From: an uncultured Bacilli bacterium
GTDB lineage: Bacteria; Bacillota_I; Bacilli_A; RF39; UBA660
Direction of reading: 5' to 3'
Assembly (NCBI GenBank): GCA_934098435.1
Contig: CAKOOV010000013.1
Coordinates: forward strand, 1-36,406
DNA: 36,406 nucleotides
Positions within the stretch are counted from its first letter, which is position 1; each line of letters opens with the position of its first letter. The notes beneath the pieces were generated by a model. The model was not told the DNA's origin, did no database searches, and saw only the letters and a program-made list of their open reading frames with translations. Positions 15,728-23,772 of this stretch are shown here, one piece after another. Both the position numbers and the translations under genes were made by a program.

Positions 15728-16669
15728 ATGTATTTTTTAGTAGAAACTTGCCAAAATCCAGGTGTACTTAGAGTACTATATTTTGTTTATTTACTTATAG
15801 ATGTACTATTTATTATAGTGCCAATAAGTTTAATTATAATACTTTTAATAGATTTCTTTAAAGCAACAATATCGAATGGAGATACGGCTAAAAAAAGTGC
15901 TAAAATTGTTGGAAAAAGAATAATATCAGCAGTACTGGTATTTTGTATACCATGGATAGTAAATGTTATAATGGGATTATTAAATTCAGCAGGACTACAA
16001 ACAGAATATTTAGCATGCTTAGAAAATGCTAAAAGTGGCGATTTCACATATTATGATAATTTATATGAAGATGAGCAAACAAGAATGGAAGAAGAACGAA
16101 TTGCCAAAATTGTTGAATCTAATATACTTAATAATAAAAGTCAAAAAACCACTAATAATACAAACGAAGTATCAAATATCCCAGTATATTATCAAGATGA
16201 TTATGGGGATGTCTATTTATCTCCTAATGCAACAGTTGCAAGCAGTGGGTGTGGTTTTGTTGCTTCTTCAATGATAGTTTCTTATTTAACTGGAGAAAAT
16301 ATTACCCCAAGAAAATTTGTTGATGATTGGTCAAAAAAATATTATATTTCCGGTGCTGGAATGTCATGGGGATTACCTCAAGCAGCAGCAACACATTATG
16401 GTTTAGGTAGTGTTATTCAAACCAGTGACTTTAACCAAGCATATGATGCTCTAAAAGATGGACATCTTGTTATGTCTGCACAAGGACCTGGGATATTTAC
16501 ACCATCAGGACATTTAATAGTTTTACGTGGAGTTGATTCAAATGGAAAAATACTAGTAAATGATCCAAATAAAAATAACGCAGTAAATAGAAACTATAAT
16601 AATAGAGCATTTGAAAAGTCTGAAATCAGTGCTAGTGGTACACAATATTTTATATGGCCAAAAAAATAG
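15728..16669 (+). CDS. VirB2-like two-helix domain fused to a C39-like papain-fold domain
   Basis: The 313-aa protein has two modules. Residues 1-100 are a pilin-like membrane hairpin: Cys8, helix 1 (about 18-42), a charged loop with FFKATISNGDTAKKSAKIVGKR, helix 2 (about 65-87, ISAVLVFCIPWIVNVIMGLL) and Cys97. The positive loop puts both ends outside, as in VirB2/TraA pilins. After a linker, residues about 150-313 form a C39-like peptidase domain (Peptidase_C39_2 pattern): IPVYYQDDYGD, then SSGCGFVASSMIVSYLTG with Cys175, GHLIVLRGVD with His262, and VNDPN with Asp279. The triad looks complete. It would therefore be an extracellular cysteine peptidase or amidase on a pilin-like scaffold. The substrate is unknown. 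Its first module is very close to that encoded at 25973. Confidence 0.82.
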   Translation: MYFLVETCQNPGVLRVLYFVYLLIDVLFIIVPISLIIILLIDFFKATISNGDTAKKSAKIVGKRIISAVLVFCIPWIVNVIMGLLNSAGLQTEYLACLENAKSGDFTYYDNLYEDEQTRMEEERIAKIVESNILNNKSQKTTNNTNEVSNIPVYYQDDYGDVYLSPNATVASSGCGFVASSMIVSYLTGENITPRKFVDDWSKKYYISGAGMSWGLPQAAATHYGLGSVIQTSDFNQAYDALKDGHLVMSAQGPGIFTPSGHLIVLRGVDSNGKILVNDPNKNNAVNRNYNNRAFEKSEISASGTQYFIWPKK

Positions 16670-16679
16670 AGGTGATATT

Positions 16680-17339
16680 ATGAAAAATAAAAAAACGATA
16701 CTTTTAGTTATATCTACTATTATATTATTAATAATATTATTGCTATTATTTAAATCTAAAAATAATACTATAGAAAAACAACTTTCAAATAACAACTTTA
16801 TTAGTTCTAAAGATGAATATGGCTATGTTGAAAAAAACTTATATACTAAAGACATTGGCGATATAACTATAATAACTTTTTATGATAATATTGAAAAAAA
16901 TATTAATTCTAAATATTCTTCAATTAGTATAGATATTAATTCATCCATAATATCAGGAAAATATATTGAATATAAAGATAATTTTACTTATTACTTCCTA
17001 CCAATATATTCTAATGGTAAATATTCTTTTACATATGAAGTAATAAGTAATGGTAATAGTATTTTTTTTGAAGGTAAGAAGAATAATGATCAATTCTTCT
17101 GTGACACCGAAGAAAATATTTCTGATGAAAATAAAACTTACATATGTAACAATGTTGAAAATATGTTAAATACTTTTGAATATGATATTAATAAAGAAAT
17201 ATTTGAAAAAAACATTCTTCACAATCCTAGTAAAATAAAAGGTCATAGCAAATTTAAAATATTTTCATTTATTATTCTAATTATTATAAGCACAATAACA
17301 TACATGTTATATAAAAAAGGAAATAATAACAGAATATAA
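16680..17339 (+). CDS. Membrane protein with helices at both ends and an extracellular middle
   Basis: No family is recognised. The 219-aa protein starts with MKNKKTILLVISTIILLIIL (a helix, residues about 6-24), has an extracytoplasmic domain of about 160 residues with two Cys (in QFFCDTEE and TYICNNVE), and ends in a second helix (FKIFSFIILIIISTITYMLY) with a short basic tail. The ATG at 16680 is chosen over an in-frame ATG at 16611, which lies inside the upstream gene; AGGTGA (16670-16675) starts 10 nt before it. The gene is cotranscribed with the C39-fused gene, 10 nt downstream, so it may be an immunity, partner or anchoring protein for it. That is speculation from position. Confidence 0.75.
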   Translation: MKNKKTILLVISTIILLIILLLLFKSKNNTIEKQLSNNNFISSKDEYGYVEKNLYTKDIGDITIITFYDNIEKNINSKYSSISIDINSSIISGKYIEYKDNFTYYFLPIYSNGKYSFTYEVISNGNSIFFEGKKNNDQFFCDTEENISDENKTYICNNVENMLNTFEYDINKEIFEKNILHNPSKIKGHSKFKIFSFIILIIISTITYMLYKKGNNNRI

Positions 17340-17393
17340 AATATAATCTATAAAGAACACTATCAAAATAAAAAACTAAGTGTAAAAAAATCT

Positions 17394-17430
17394 TAATTAA
17401 AGGTAAAAGATTGACTTTTACCTTTAATTA
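17394..17430. promoter_or_regulatory. 16-bp perfect palindrome over a -35 box (possible operator)
   Basis: The left arm (17394-17409, ending in AAAGGTAAAAG) and right arm (17415-17430, starting with CTTTTACCTTT) pair perfectly over 16 bp with a 5-nt spacer. The -35 hexamer TTGACT (17411-17416) of the next promoter lies in the spacer and the right arm. No U-tract follows, so an operator is as likely as a terminator for the upstream gene. Confidence 0.6.
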
Positions 17431-17439
17431 GTGTAATAT
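17411..17439 (+). promoter_or_regulatory. Promoter of the free VirB2-like gene, TTGACT-17-TAATAT
   Basis: TTGACT (17411-17416), a 17-nt spacer and TAATAT (17434-17439) with TG directly before it. AAGGAGGA and the ATG at 17467 follow. The promoter overlaps the palindrome at 17394-17430, so it may be regulated. Confidence 0.6.
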
Positions 17440-17466
17440 ATAATTATGAATTAAGGAGGAAAGATT

Positions 17467-17808
17467 ATGTATTTATTAGATACAATAAATGTTTGTAATG
17501 ATGCAAGTTTACAACCGTTATGGACTGTAATAGGAACAATCATAAATATAATTTGGATAGGAATACCTATAATATTAATCATTTTAGGTTCAATTGATTT
17601 AGGAAAGGCCGTTATATCAAGCAAAGAGGATGAAGTAAAAAAAGCTAAGAAAGCATTTATTAATAGATTAATATACGCAGTACTAGTATTTTGTGTAGTA
17701 TGGTTAGTAACATTTATTTTTGACCAAGTCGCAAAATTAGGATTAACTGATGTAAACCAAGAAAATGCAACTTCATGGAAGGCTTGTTGGCAAAAAATAA
17801 GAGGATAA
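17467..17808 (+). CDS. Stand-alone VirB2-like two-helix membrane protein
   Basis: The 113-aa protein is the module shared with the proteins encoded at 15728, 17914 and 25973, here without a fused domain. It has Cys10, helix 1 (about residues 19-44, IIWIGIPIILIILGSIDLG), a charged loop (AVISSKEDEVKKAKKAFINR), helix 2 (about 69-87, IYAVLVFCVVWLVTFIF) and Cys107 near the end. Both termini are predicted outside. Size, two helices and a basic cytoplasmic loop match VirB2/TrbC pilins of type IV secretion systems, though no cleavable signal is seen. It has its own promoter and terminator, consistent with a structural subunit made in large amount. Sequence homology to VirB2 is not proven. Confidence 0.75.
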   Translation: MYLLDTINVCNDASLQPLWTVIGTIINIIWIGIPIILIILGSIDLGKAVISSKEDEVKKAKKAFINRLIYAVLVFCVVWLVTFIFDQVAKLGLTDVNQENATSWKACWQKIRG

Positions 17809-17815
17809 CATCAAT

Positions 17816-17857
17816 AAAAAGAAAATAAATAATATATAAAATTATTTTCTTTTTTTA
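17816..17857 (+). terminator. Terminator after the free VirB2-like gene
   Basis: AAAAAGAAAATAA (17816-17828) pairs with TTATTTTCTTTTT (17842-17854), a 13-bp perfect stem with a 13-nt loop, and runs on into Ts. It separates the pilin-like gene from the large operon behind it. Confidence 0.75.
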
Positions 17858-17864
17858 TTTTATA

Positions 17865-17873
17865 TGATATAAT
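17865..17873 (+). promoter_or_regulatory. Extended -10 promoter of the T4SS operon
   Basis: TGATATAAT is a complete extended -10. The -35 position reads TTTTCT, which is weak and lies in the upstream terminator. AGGAG (17901-17905) and the ATG at 17914 follow. It probably serves the closely packed genes through 25886. Confidence 0.6.
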
Positions 17874-17913
17874 AATCTTATAATAAATTCTTATATCTAA
17901 AGGAGTGAAAAAA

Positions 17914-19119
17914 ATGAAAAAAAGTTTTTTAATATACACCTTATTTTTATCATTTATTATAATGATTAATACAGTTTACGCTGAAAATGACATTGAAAAA
18001 AATTCAGAAATTCCAGAACTTACATGTATATATTCAAAAGGAACAACACAATTTCCAATAATGTATACTCAAGATTCCAAAGGAAATATAAAAGTATGGC
18101 AAATCAATAAAAATAAATATGCTGATGAAGCAAAAAAGCCAACAAAAACCAGCCCCCATTGGGAATTGATTTATGATGAAACTAATGATAGTTTTAACCC
18201 AAAAACAACATTAACATTAGTACATGCTACCGACGCAATACATCAGTTTCGAATTGACGATTCATATAAAACTCGCTTCAAAACATGCCCACCATGTGTA
18301 GATCATCGCAAAAATGGAAATACAACTAAATATGAAACTCTCTTTTATTCTCAAAAAAAATCAGGAAAATGTTCTAGCGGGTCAACGCATTCAATTTATA
18401 CCAGCACTAGTGCTACTACAATTGAAGAAGTAAATAGCAATAAGATCTTACAATCTTCGGAACTAAGTGATGATGAAAAAGGCAAAATGTATAATTGCCA
18501 ATATGGAGATATTAATTTTTATATATCTGATGATGAACAGAAAGTTTATACTGATATACCTGAAACAGATAAATATAATCAATATAAAAATACAATAAAA
18601 TTTTCAAGAGATGAGTTTTTAAATGATTCCAAAGAAAATAAAAATAATAAAGAGAAATGCCCGAGAACACTATATAGAATGTGCGGGGAGTCTGACCCTT
18701 ATATCAATCCTGATGGAATACCATGCGATTGGTATGTAACTTTTCATGGACCTATTGAAGGATATACAACAAAAGCTATTCTAAAGACAAGTGAAACGGG
18801 AAAAGACAAAGAAGATAATAAAGAGAATATAAAAAGTTGCGAAGATTTATTTAGCCCTTCAACGATTAAAGAAATAGATAAAATAATGGGATTAGTAAGA
18901 ATAGCGGTTCCAATTATATTGATTGTCTTTGGAATAGTTGACTTTTTTAGAGCAACATTTAGTGATAATGAAGACAATATGAAGAAAGATAGAGAAAGAT
19001 TTATAAAGAGAATAATAGCAGCAATAATAGTATTTATTGTACCAATGTTTGTTCATTTGGTACTAACAATTGCAAATAACGTATGGGGATATATAAATCC
19101 AGAAACCTGCGTAAAGTAA
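17914..19119 (+). CDS. Secreted Cys-rich protein with a C-terminal VirB2-like module
   Basis: The 401-aa protein has a signal peptide (MKKSFLIYTLFLSFIIMINT, cleavage near VYA-EN), an extracellular region of about 280 residues with many Cys (including the CPPC motif in KTCPPCVDH), and at the C-terminus the two-helix module of this locus: Cys309, helix 1 (MGLVRIAVPIILIVFGIVDF), charged loop (RATFSDNEDNMKKDRERF), helix 2 (IIAAIIVFIVPMFVHLVLTI) and Cys399. The order is inverted relative to the other fusions, with the extra domain before the module. The ATG at 17914 is chosen over GTG 17905 because the GTG overlaps the AGGAG site. The extracellular fold is unknown. It precedes VirB6, and both probably belong to the same envelope complex. 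Confidence 0.8.
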   Translation: MKKSFLIYTLFLSFIIMINTVYAENDIEKNSEIPELTCIYSKGTTQFPIMYTQDSKGNIKVWQINKNKYADEAKKPTKTSPHWELIYDETNDSFNPKTTLTLVHATDAIHQFRIDDSYKTRFKTCPPCVDHRKNGNTTKYETLFYSQKKSGKCSSGSTHSIYTSTSATTIEEVNSNKILQSSELSDDEKGKMYNCQYGDINFYISDDEQKVYTDIPETDKYNQYKNTIKFSRDEFLNDSKENKNNKEKCPRTLYRMCGESDPYINPDGIPCDWYVTFHGPIEGYTTKAILKTSETGKDKEDNKENIKSCEDLFSPSTIKEIDKIMGLVRIAVPIILIVFGIVDFFRATFSDNEDNMKKDRERFIKRIIAAIIVFIVPMFVHLVLTIANNVWGYINPETCVK

Positions 19120-19129
19120 GGAGGTAACC

Positions 19130-21079
19130 ATGTATATTATAGATTTATGGAGTGATGTAAAATATTCTATTTTAGTTGCAGTAAGAACATTGTTTTTGGA
19201 TTTATGTTCAGCAATTTACAAATTGATAGTTTATACATTTGATATATTTTTTACTCTTGGCGAGGCAAAAATATTAGACGACCCAACAATACAGGAAATT
19301 TATACTAAAGTAGGCTTAATATTGGGATTGTTTATGATATTTAGACTTACATTTGCAGGTATTCAATATCTAATAGATCCAGATACTATGCTAGACAAAC
19401 AGAAAGGAATAGGAAATATAGTCAAAAAAGTACTACTAGTTGTATTATTACTTGGTAGTACACAATACATTTTTAAAAAAGCTTATGAATTACAACATTT
19501 AATTATTGAAGATAATGTACTATCAAAAATTATATTACAAGAGTCAGGCACTCCGGAATCAAAAGGTGGCGAACTAGCGTACCAAATATTCATACCATTT
19601 TTTCAGCCCAATGACGCAGTAATAAACTATTGTAATGAGGATGGTAATTGTGATAACAATAATAATAATTATGAGTATTGTATTTCACAAGTAAAACCGC
19701 AATCAGAAGACACAGTATTAAAATTTGACTTTCAACAGACACCGCCAGACATGAGAATAGCATATATGTGCCTATCTGAGAGTATTGATTTACCAATTGA
19801 TGGAAGCAAAAAGACATCAAAAGAATTTATAGTTAATTTTGAAGGCTTTGTAGCATTGGCAGTAGGTATAGTAGTGCTATGGACGATAATGACATATACA
19901 ATTCAAGTAGGTGTCCGTGCAATGCAATTAGCATATCTTCAATTGATAGCTCCAATACCAATTATGATGTATTTAACACCAAAAGGAGATGAAACATTAA
20001 AAAAATGGGGACAGCAATGTGCAACAACTTTTTTTGATTTCTTTATTAGAGCGGCAATTTTCTATTTTATAATACTAGTAATCAATGCTTTGGAAACTGC
20101 AACCTTACAAATAGATTATAACAAAAGCTGGGCACTTGGATACTTGTATATGAAAGTTGTGTTAATAATAGCATTACTAGTATTTGCAAAAAAAGTTCCA
20201 GCATTATTAAAAGAAATATTCCCATCAATGGGAGGAGCAGCAAGCTTTGATTTTGGTATTAAATCACCTAAAAAAGCAATTTCTGATATACCTTTTGTTG
20301 GAGGAATGGCAAGTAAAACATTAGGTTACATGGGAAATGCTGGCAAAAAACTTGGGGGTTTTGTTGCTAAAAATACTGTAGGAAGAGCTTGGGCAGCCAC
20401 TGGAGGTAGAACTATAAATAGAATGAAGGCCAAATACAACTCAAATGCCGAGGCTCGCAAAGCACGTTATGAATATGAAGACAAACTTAAAGACATTGAT
20501 GCAACTTATAAAAAATATGGCAATGATTTTGAAGCTGGTAATTACGACAAGGTGTTTGGAGATAAAGATTATATAACAACATATCAAAATCTGCAAAATG
20601 CTAAAGAAGCAGCTAAAGCTGCATATGGTGAAAATACATATGAATATAATGAAGCCATCAAACCATTTAAGGAGGCACATGAAGCTCAGCAAACTGCAAA
20701 ACCAATATTAGCATCAAGAGAAAAAGCATTAAAATCTTATGCTAATTATCATCCAACTGAGAAGAAACCTCAATGGGAATCAAATTCATCAACGCAACAA
20801 TCAACAAATCAAACAAATGCATCAAGCACCAGCAGCAGACAGACAATTGACTTACCGACTGCAGCACAAATAGTAAATGATCCAAATGCAAGTTATGATG
20901 AACAGATTAGAGCAGCGGAAGAATTAGATGCAGCAGCTAAAGAAAGAGTAAAAAAAGAAAATAGACTTAATGAAGCGGCACAAACAATAAATAATCCAAA
21001 TGCAAGTGCAGCAGAGCAAGAAAGAGCAGCAAAAATATTAGATGCGGCAGCAAGGGAAAGAAATAATAAAAATAACTAA
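19130..21079 (+). CDS. virB6: VirB6/TrbL-like polytopic channel protein
   Basis: The 649-aa protein has about six hydrophobic segments in residues 10-365, including VGLILGLFMIFRLTFAGIQY, VLLVVLLLGSTQYIF, FVALAVGIVVLWTIMTYTIQ followed by the conserved-looking LAYLQLIAPIPIMMYL, and VVLIIALLVFAKKVPALL. This polytopic pattern with the central LQLIAPI region is typical of VirB6/TrbL channel subunits of Gram-positive type IV systems. A Gly-rich stretch follows (GGAASFDFGIKSPKKAI), then a charged, helical cytoplasmic tail of about 230 residues that ends in two 38-residue repeats. AAGGAGG lies before the ATG, 10 nt after the upstream gene. Family assignment rests on topology and neighbours. Confidence 0.82.
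   Translation: MYIIDLWSDVKYSILVAVRTLFLDLCSAIYKLIVYTFDIFFTLGEAKILDDPTIQEIYTKVGLILGLFMIFRLTFAGIQYLIDPDTMLDKQKGIGNIVKKVLLVVLLLGSTQYIFKKAYELQHLIIEDNVLSKIILQESGTPESKGGELAYQIFIPFFQPNDAVINYCNEDGNCDNNNNNYEYCISQVKPQSEDTVLKFDFQQTPPDMRIAYMCLSESIDLPIDGSKKTSKEFIVNFEGFVALAVGIVVLWTIMTYTIQVGVRAMQLAYLQLIAPIPIMMYLTPKGDETLKKWGQQCATTFFDFFIRAAIFYFIILVINALETATLQIDYNKSWALGYLYMKVVLIIALLVFAKKVPALLKEIFPSMGGAASFDFGIKSPKKAISDIPFVGGMASKTLGYMGNAGKKLGGFVAKNTVGRAWAATGGRTINRMKAKYNSNAEARKARYEYEDKLKDIDATYKKYGNDFEAGNYDKVFGDKDYITTYQNLQNAKEAAKAAYGENTYEYNEAIKPFKEAHEAQQTAKPILASREKALKSYANYHPTEKKPQWESNSSTQQSTNQTNASSTSSRQTIDLPTAAQIVNDPNASYDEQIRAAEELDAAAKERVKKENRLNEAAQTINNPNASAAEQERAAKILDAAARERNNKNN
20861..21061 (+). repeat. Two-copy 114-bp in-frame repeat at the end of the VirB6-like gene
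   Basis: Units start at 20861 and 20975. They encode AAQIVNDPNASYDEQIRAAE and AAQTINNPNASAAEQERAAK, each followed by LDAAA(K/R)ER. The copies are diverged at the DNA level, so this is an old protein repeat rather than a recent slippage product. Confidence 0.8.
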
Positions 21080-21105
21080 TAATATAAAAAGGAGTGTGAT
21101 ATAAA

Positions 21106-21435
21106 GTGAATGGATATTTAGTACCCGCTAATGCTAAAAGAGGAACATTAATATTTAACATATTTAGACCATTTGATCTAATTATGTTTGCTACTGGTGT
21201 AGTAGTTTCTTTATTAGCATTAGCAATAGTACATTCTGATAATACAATAGCAATACTATTATCTTGTCTACCAGCAGGTATAACAGGTTTACTAGTGGTT
21301 CCAATACCACATTATCACAATGTATTGTGCGCAATGCAAAGCATAATAAAATTTTTCACTGAAAGAAGAAATTATATATGGAGAGGTTGGTGTTTTTATG
21401 AAAAATTCGCAGTTGACGACAAACACAAAAAGTAG
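21106..21435 (+). CDS. PrgI/VirB3-like small membrane protein
   Basis: The 109-aa protein has two hydrophobic segments (LIMFATGVVVSLLALAIVH and AILLSCLPAGITGLLVVPIP) and a C-terminal motif RRNYIWRGWCFYEKF that is characteristic of the PrgI family next to VirB4 in Gram-positive conjugation and secretion loci. The family is thought to be the VirB3 counterpart, an inner-membrane partner of the VirB4 ATPase. The start is GTG at 21106 with AAGGAG 11 nt upstream; the nearby ATG at 21110 is out of frame and stops after three codons. Its 3' end overlaps the next gene by 38 nt, consistent with tight coupling to the VirB4 genes. Confidence 0.83.
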   Translation: MNGYLVPANAKRGTLIFNIFRPFDLIMFATGVVVSLLALAIVHSDNTIAILLSCLPAGITGLLVVPIPHYHNVLCAMQSIIKFFTERRNYIWRGWCFYEKFAVDDKHKK

Positions 21436-21964
21436 TTCAAAGTATACAGAAGATTGGATACCTATTAAAGCAATATCTAATGGTACTATATTACTAGATA
21501 ATAAATTAAAAGTAACTGGTGTTAAAATAAGACCAAGAAATATCTTTATTCTTGATCAACAAGCTCAAGATAGTACTTTAATAGCTTTAAAAAACTTCTA
21601 TAATACTATTGATTTTGAATTTTGGTTAATTTCAGCGGATCGTCCAGTAGATTTAAATAATTATTTAGCTAGACTACAATTACTATATAATCAAACTCCT
21701 AATCCAGCAGTTAGAAAATTAATAAATCAAGATATAGATAAGGCCAATAGTTTTATGAATAATAATATAACAGATACAGAATATTATATATTATTTAAAG
21801 AAAAAAATGATGATATAATTCAAAAAAGATTACGTACGCTAGTTACTGGACTTGCTAATTCAGGATTAGAAGCATCACAAGTATCTAATGATGATTTAAG
21901 AGTAATATTAGATAATTTTCTTAATGGGGGAATGACAACTAATTTTGGGACGGTGATTTCATAA
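21398..21964 (+). CDS. VirB4 N-terminal domain as a separate protein
   Basis: The 188-aa protein resembles the N-terminal non-ATPase region of VirB4/TraC-type proteins: DWIPIKAISNGTILLDNKLK, then VTGVKIRPRNIFILDQQ, a helix of the ALKNFYNTIDFEFWLISADR type, and DTEYYILFKEK. It has no P-loop. It begins inside the PrgI gene and its TAA (21962-21964) shares one base with the ATG of the next gene, which carries the rest of VirB4. A GGTGAT site inside its last codons serves that next start. So the usual single VirB4 is encoded as two coupled polypeptides, or the two parts assemble. A sequencing frameshift is less likely because both the overlap and the internal ribosome-binding site are well formed. 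Confidence 0.8.
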   Translation: MKNSQLTTNTKSSSKYTEDWIPIKAISNGTILLDNKLKVTGVKIRPRNIFILDQQAQDSTLIALKNFYNTIDFEFWLISADRPVDLNNYLARLQLLYNQTPNPAVRKLINQDIDKANSFMNNNITDTEYYILFKEKNDDIIQKRLRTLVTGLANSGLEASQVSNDDLRVILDNFLNGGMTTNFGTVIS

Positions 21965-23748
21965 TGAATTTAAAAAGTGAATTAGCTCCTAAAGGATTAC
22001 AATTTAATCCTTCAGACTTTGTAATTAGTGATAAATATGCAACAATATTAACAGTAATATCATATCCAAGATTTATTGGCCCAGGTTATTTATCTAATCT
22101 AACAAATATGTCTGGTGTAAAATTAGTAATAAAACACATTCCTGTACCATTTTCAGTATTAGCAAAAATGCTAAATAAAGAAATATCTGATTTAAAAAGT
22201 AGATATCAAGAAGAAAAAGATCGTACAATTCAAGAAAGAATTAGACAAGATGTTGATTCTCTAGAATACTTTATCCAACAATTTACAGCATCACAAGCAA
22301 AAACATTTGACTTTCAAATGCATATCATGGTAACAGCAGATACTAGAGAAGAACTAGAAATGAAAAAAGTTAATCTAAAGAATTATATGGATGCTATGGA
22401 ATTAAGAGCAATACCATTAAGATTTGAACAAGAAAGAGTATTAAAGTCAATTCTTCCAATATTTGATAAACAACCAATAGAACAAAGAATAGGTACACCA
22501 ATGCCTTCTCCAACTATGGCCGCTATGTATCCATTTATCTTCGATAGTATAAAAGATGATGGACTATCAACATTATTAGGAGTAGATTTCTCTGGTGGTG
22601 TTGTACTATTTAATCAGTTCTTATATCAATTAAAAAAAGAAAGTAATAGAAATAATGCTAACATGATTATTCTAGGTACTTCTGGTAGTGGTAAATCTAC
22701 AGCAGCCAAATTAATATTGAGAAGTCATATTAGAAACGGTTATCAAATCGTAGCGGTAGATCCAGAAGGCGAAATAAGTGAAATGACAAGAGCTTATGGC
22801 GGAGATGTCGTAGATTTAGGTAAAGGTGGAGAATACGGAATGGTAAATCCACTAGAAGTAATAATGGATGCAGACGAAAATGAAATAAAAAACGGTTTAG
22901 GTTATACTGTATTAAATAAAACATTACAATCATTAAAAGCATTTATGAAATATTATTCTCCAGATATTGAAGAAGATGTACTAGCCCTATTTAGTGGAGT
23001 AGTACAAGATACATATGCTAGATTTGGTATAACATTTAACTCAGACTTTTCTAAATATACATCAAAAGATTATCCAACTTTTGGCGATGTATATGTAACA
23101 GTAACTAGTAAATTAACATCAATGACAGAAAAAACGCATGAAAGAGATGTAATGGAAAGACTAGAACTAAAATTAAGACCATTAGTTAGAGAGTTACAAT
23201 ATTATTTTAATGGACATACAACAATAAATACTGAAAGTGATTTCTTAGTATTTAATATAAAAGAATTAATGAATTCAGATACAAATATAAGAAATGCTTT
23301 ACTATTTAATATATTAAAATTCGCTTGGGGATTATGTTTAAACCCTAACGTTAATACAGTATTATCAGTAGATGAAGCACATGTATTACTAGGAGCAAAA
23401 AATGAATTAGGAGCAGAGTTCTTAGCTCAAGTACAAAGAAGAGCAAGAAAATACAACACAGGTACTATAATAATAACTCAGCAACCATCAGACTTTGTAG
23501 CAGATGGAATATTAATGCATGGTAAAGCAATATTTGATAACTCATCTTATTATTTAGTAATGGGCTTAAAGAAACAATCAGTAGAAGATTTATCAATGTT
23601 AATAGATTTAAATGAAAATGAAAAAGAAGCAATAAAAAGATTTAGTCAAGGTGAAGCTTTATTTGTATGTGGAAATAGAAGAATGCAAATAAATGTTATA
23701 GTAACTGAAGACGAATTAGAATCATTTGGTACTGGCGGAGGATTCTAA
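21964..23748 (+). CDS. virB4: VirB4-family ATPase (C-terminal part of VirB4)
   Basis: The VirB4 ATPase energises type IV secretion. The 594-aa protein has the rest of the VirB4 N-domain (residues 1-200, including FVISDKYATILTVISYPRFI), Walker A GTSGSGKS at 238-245, the conserved VAVDPEGEISEMTRAYGG block, and Walker B VLSVDEAHVLLG with Asp470-Glu471. The later stretch GTIIITQQPSDFVADG followed by IFDNSSYYLVMGLKKQS is typical of the family. It looks catalytically intact. It starts at an ATG overlapping the upstream stop by one base. Together with the preceding 188-aa protein it equals one full-length VirB4. It acts at the membrane with PrgI/VirB3 and VirB6. Confidence 0.95.
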   Translation: MNLKSELAPKGLQFNPSDFVISDKYATILTVISYPRFIGPGYLSNLTNMSGVKLVIKHIPVPFSVLAKMLNKEISDLKSRYQEEKDRTIQERIRQDVDSLEYFIQQFTASQAKTFDFQMHIMVTADTREELEMKKVNLKNYMDAMELRAIPLRFEQERVLKSILPIFDKQPIEQRIGTPMPSPTMAAMYPFIFDSIKDDGLSTLLGVDFSGGVVLFNQFLYQLKKESNRNNANMIILGTSGSGKSTAAKLILRSHIRNGYQIVAVDPEGEISEMTRAYGGDVVDLGKGGEYGMVNPLEVIMDADENEIKNGLGYTVLNKTLQSLKAFMKYYSPDIEEDVLALFSGVVQDTYARFGITFNSDFSKYTSKDYPTFGDVYVTVTSKLTSMTEKTHERDVMERLELKLRPLVRELQYYFNGHTTINTESDFLVFNIKELMNSDTNIRNALLFNILKFAWGLCLNPNVNTVLSVDEAHVLLGAKNELGAEFLAQVQRRARKYNTGTIIITQQPSDFVADGILMHGKAIFDNSSYYLVMGLKKQSVEDLSMLIDLNENEKEAIKRFSQGEALFVCGNRRMQINVIVTEDELESFGTGGGF

Positions 23749-23772
23749 TCTACCAATAAGTGGGTGAGTATT

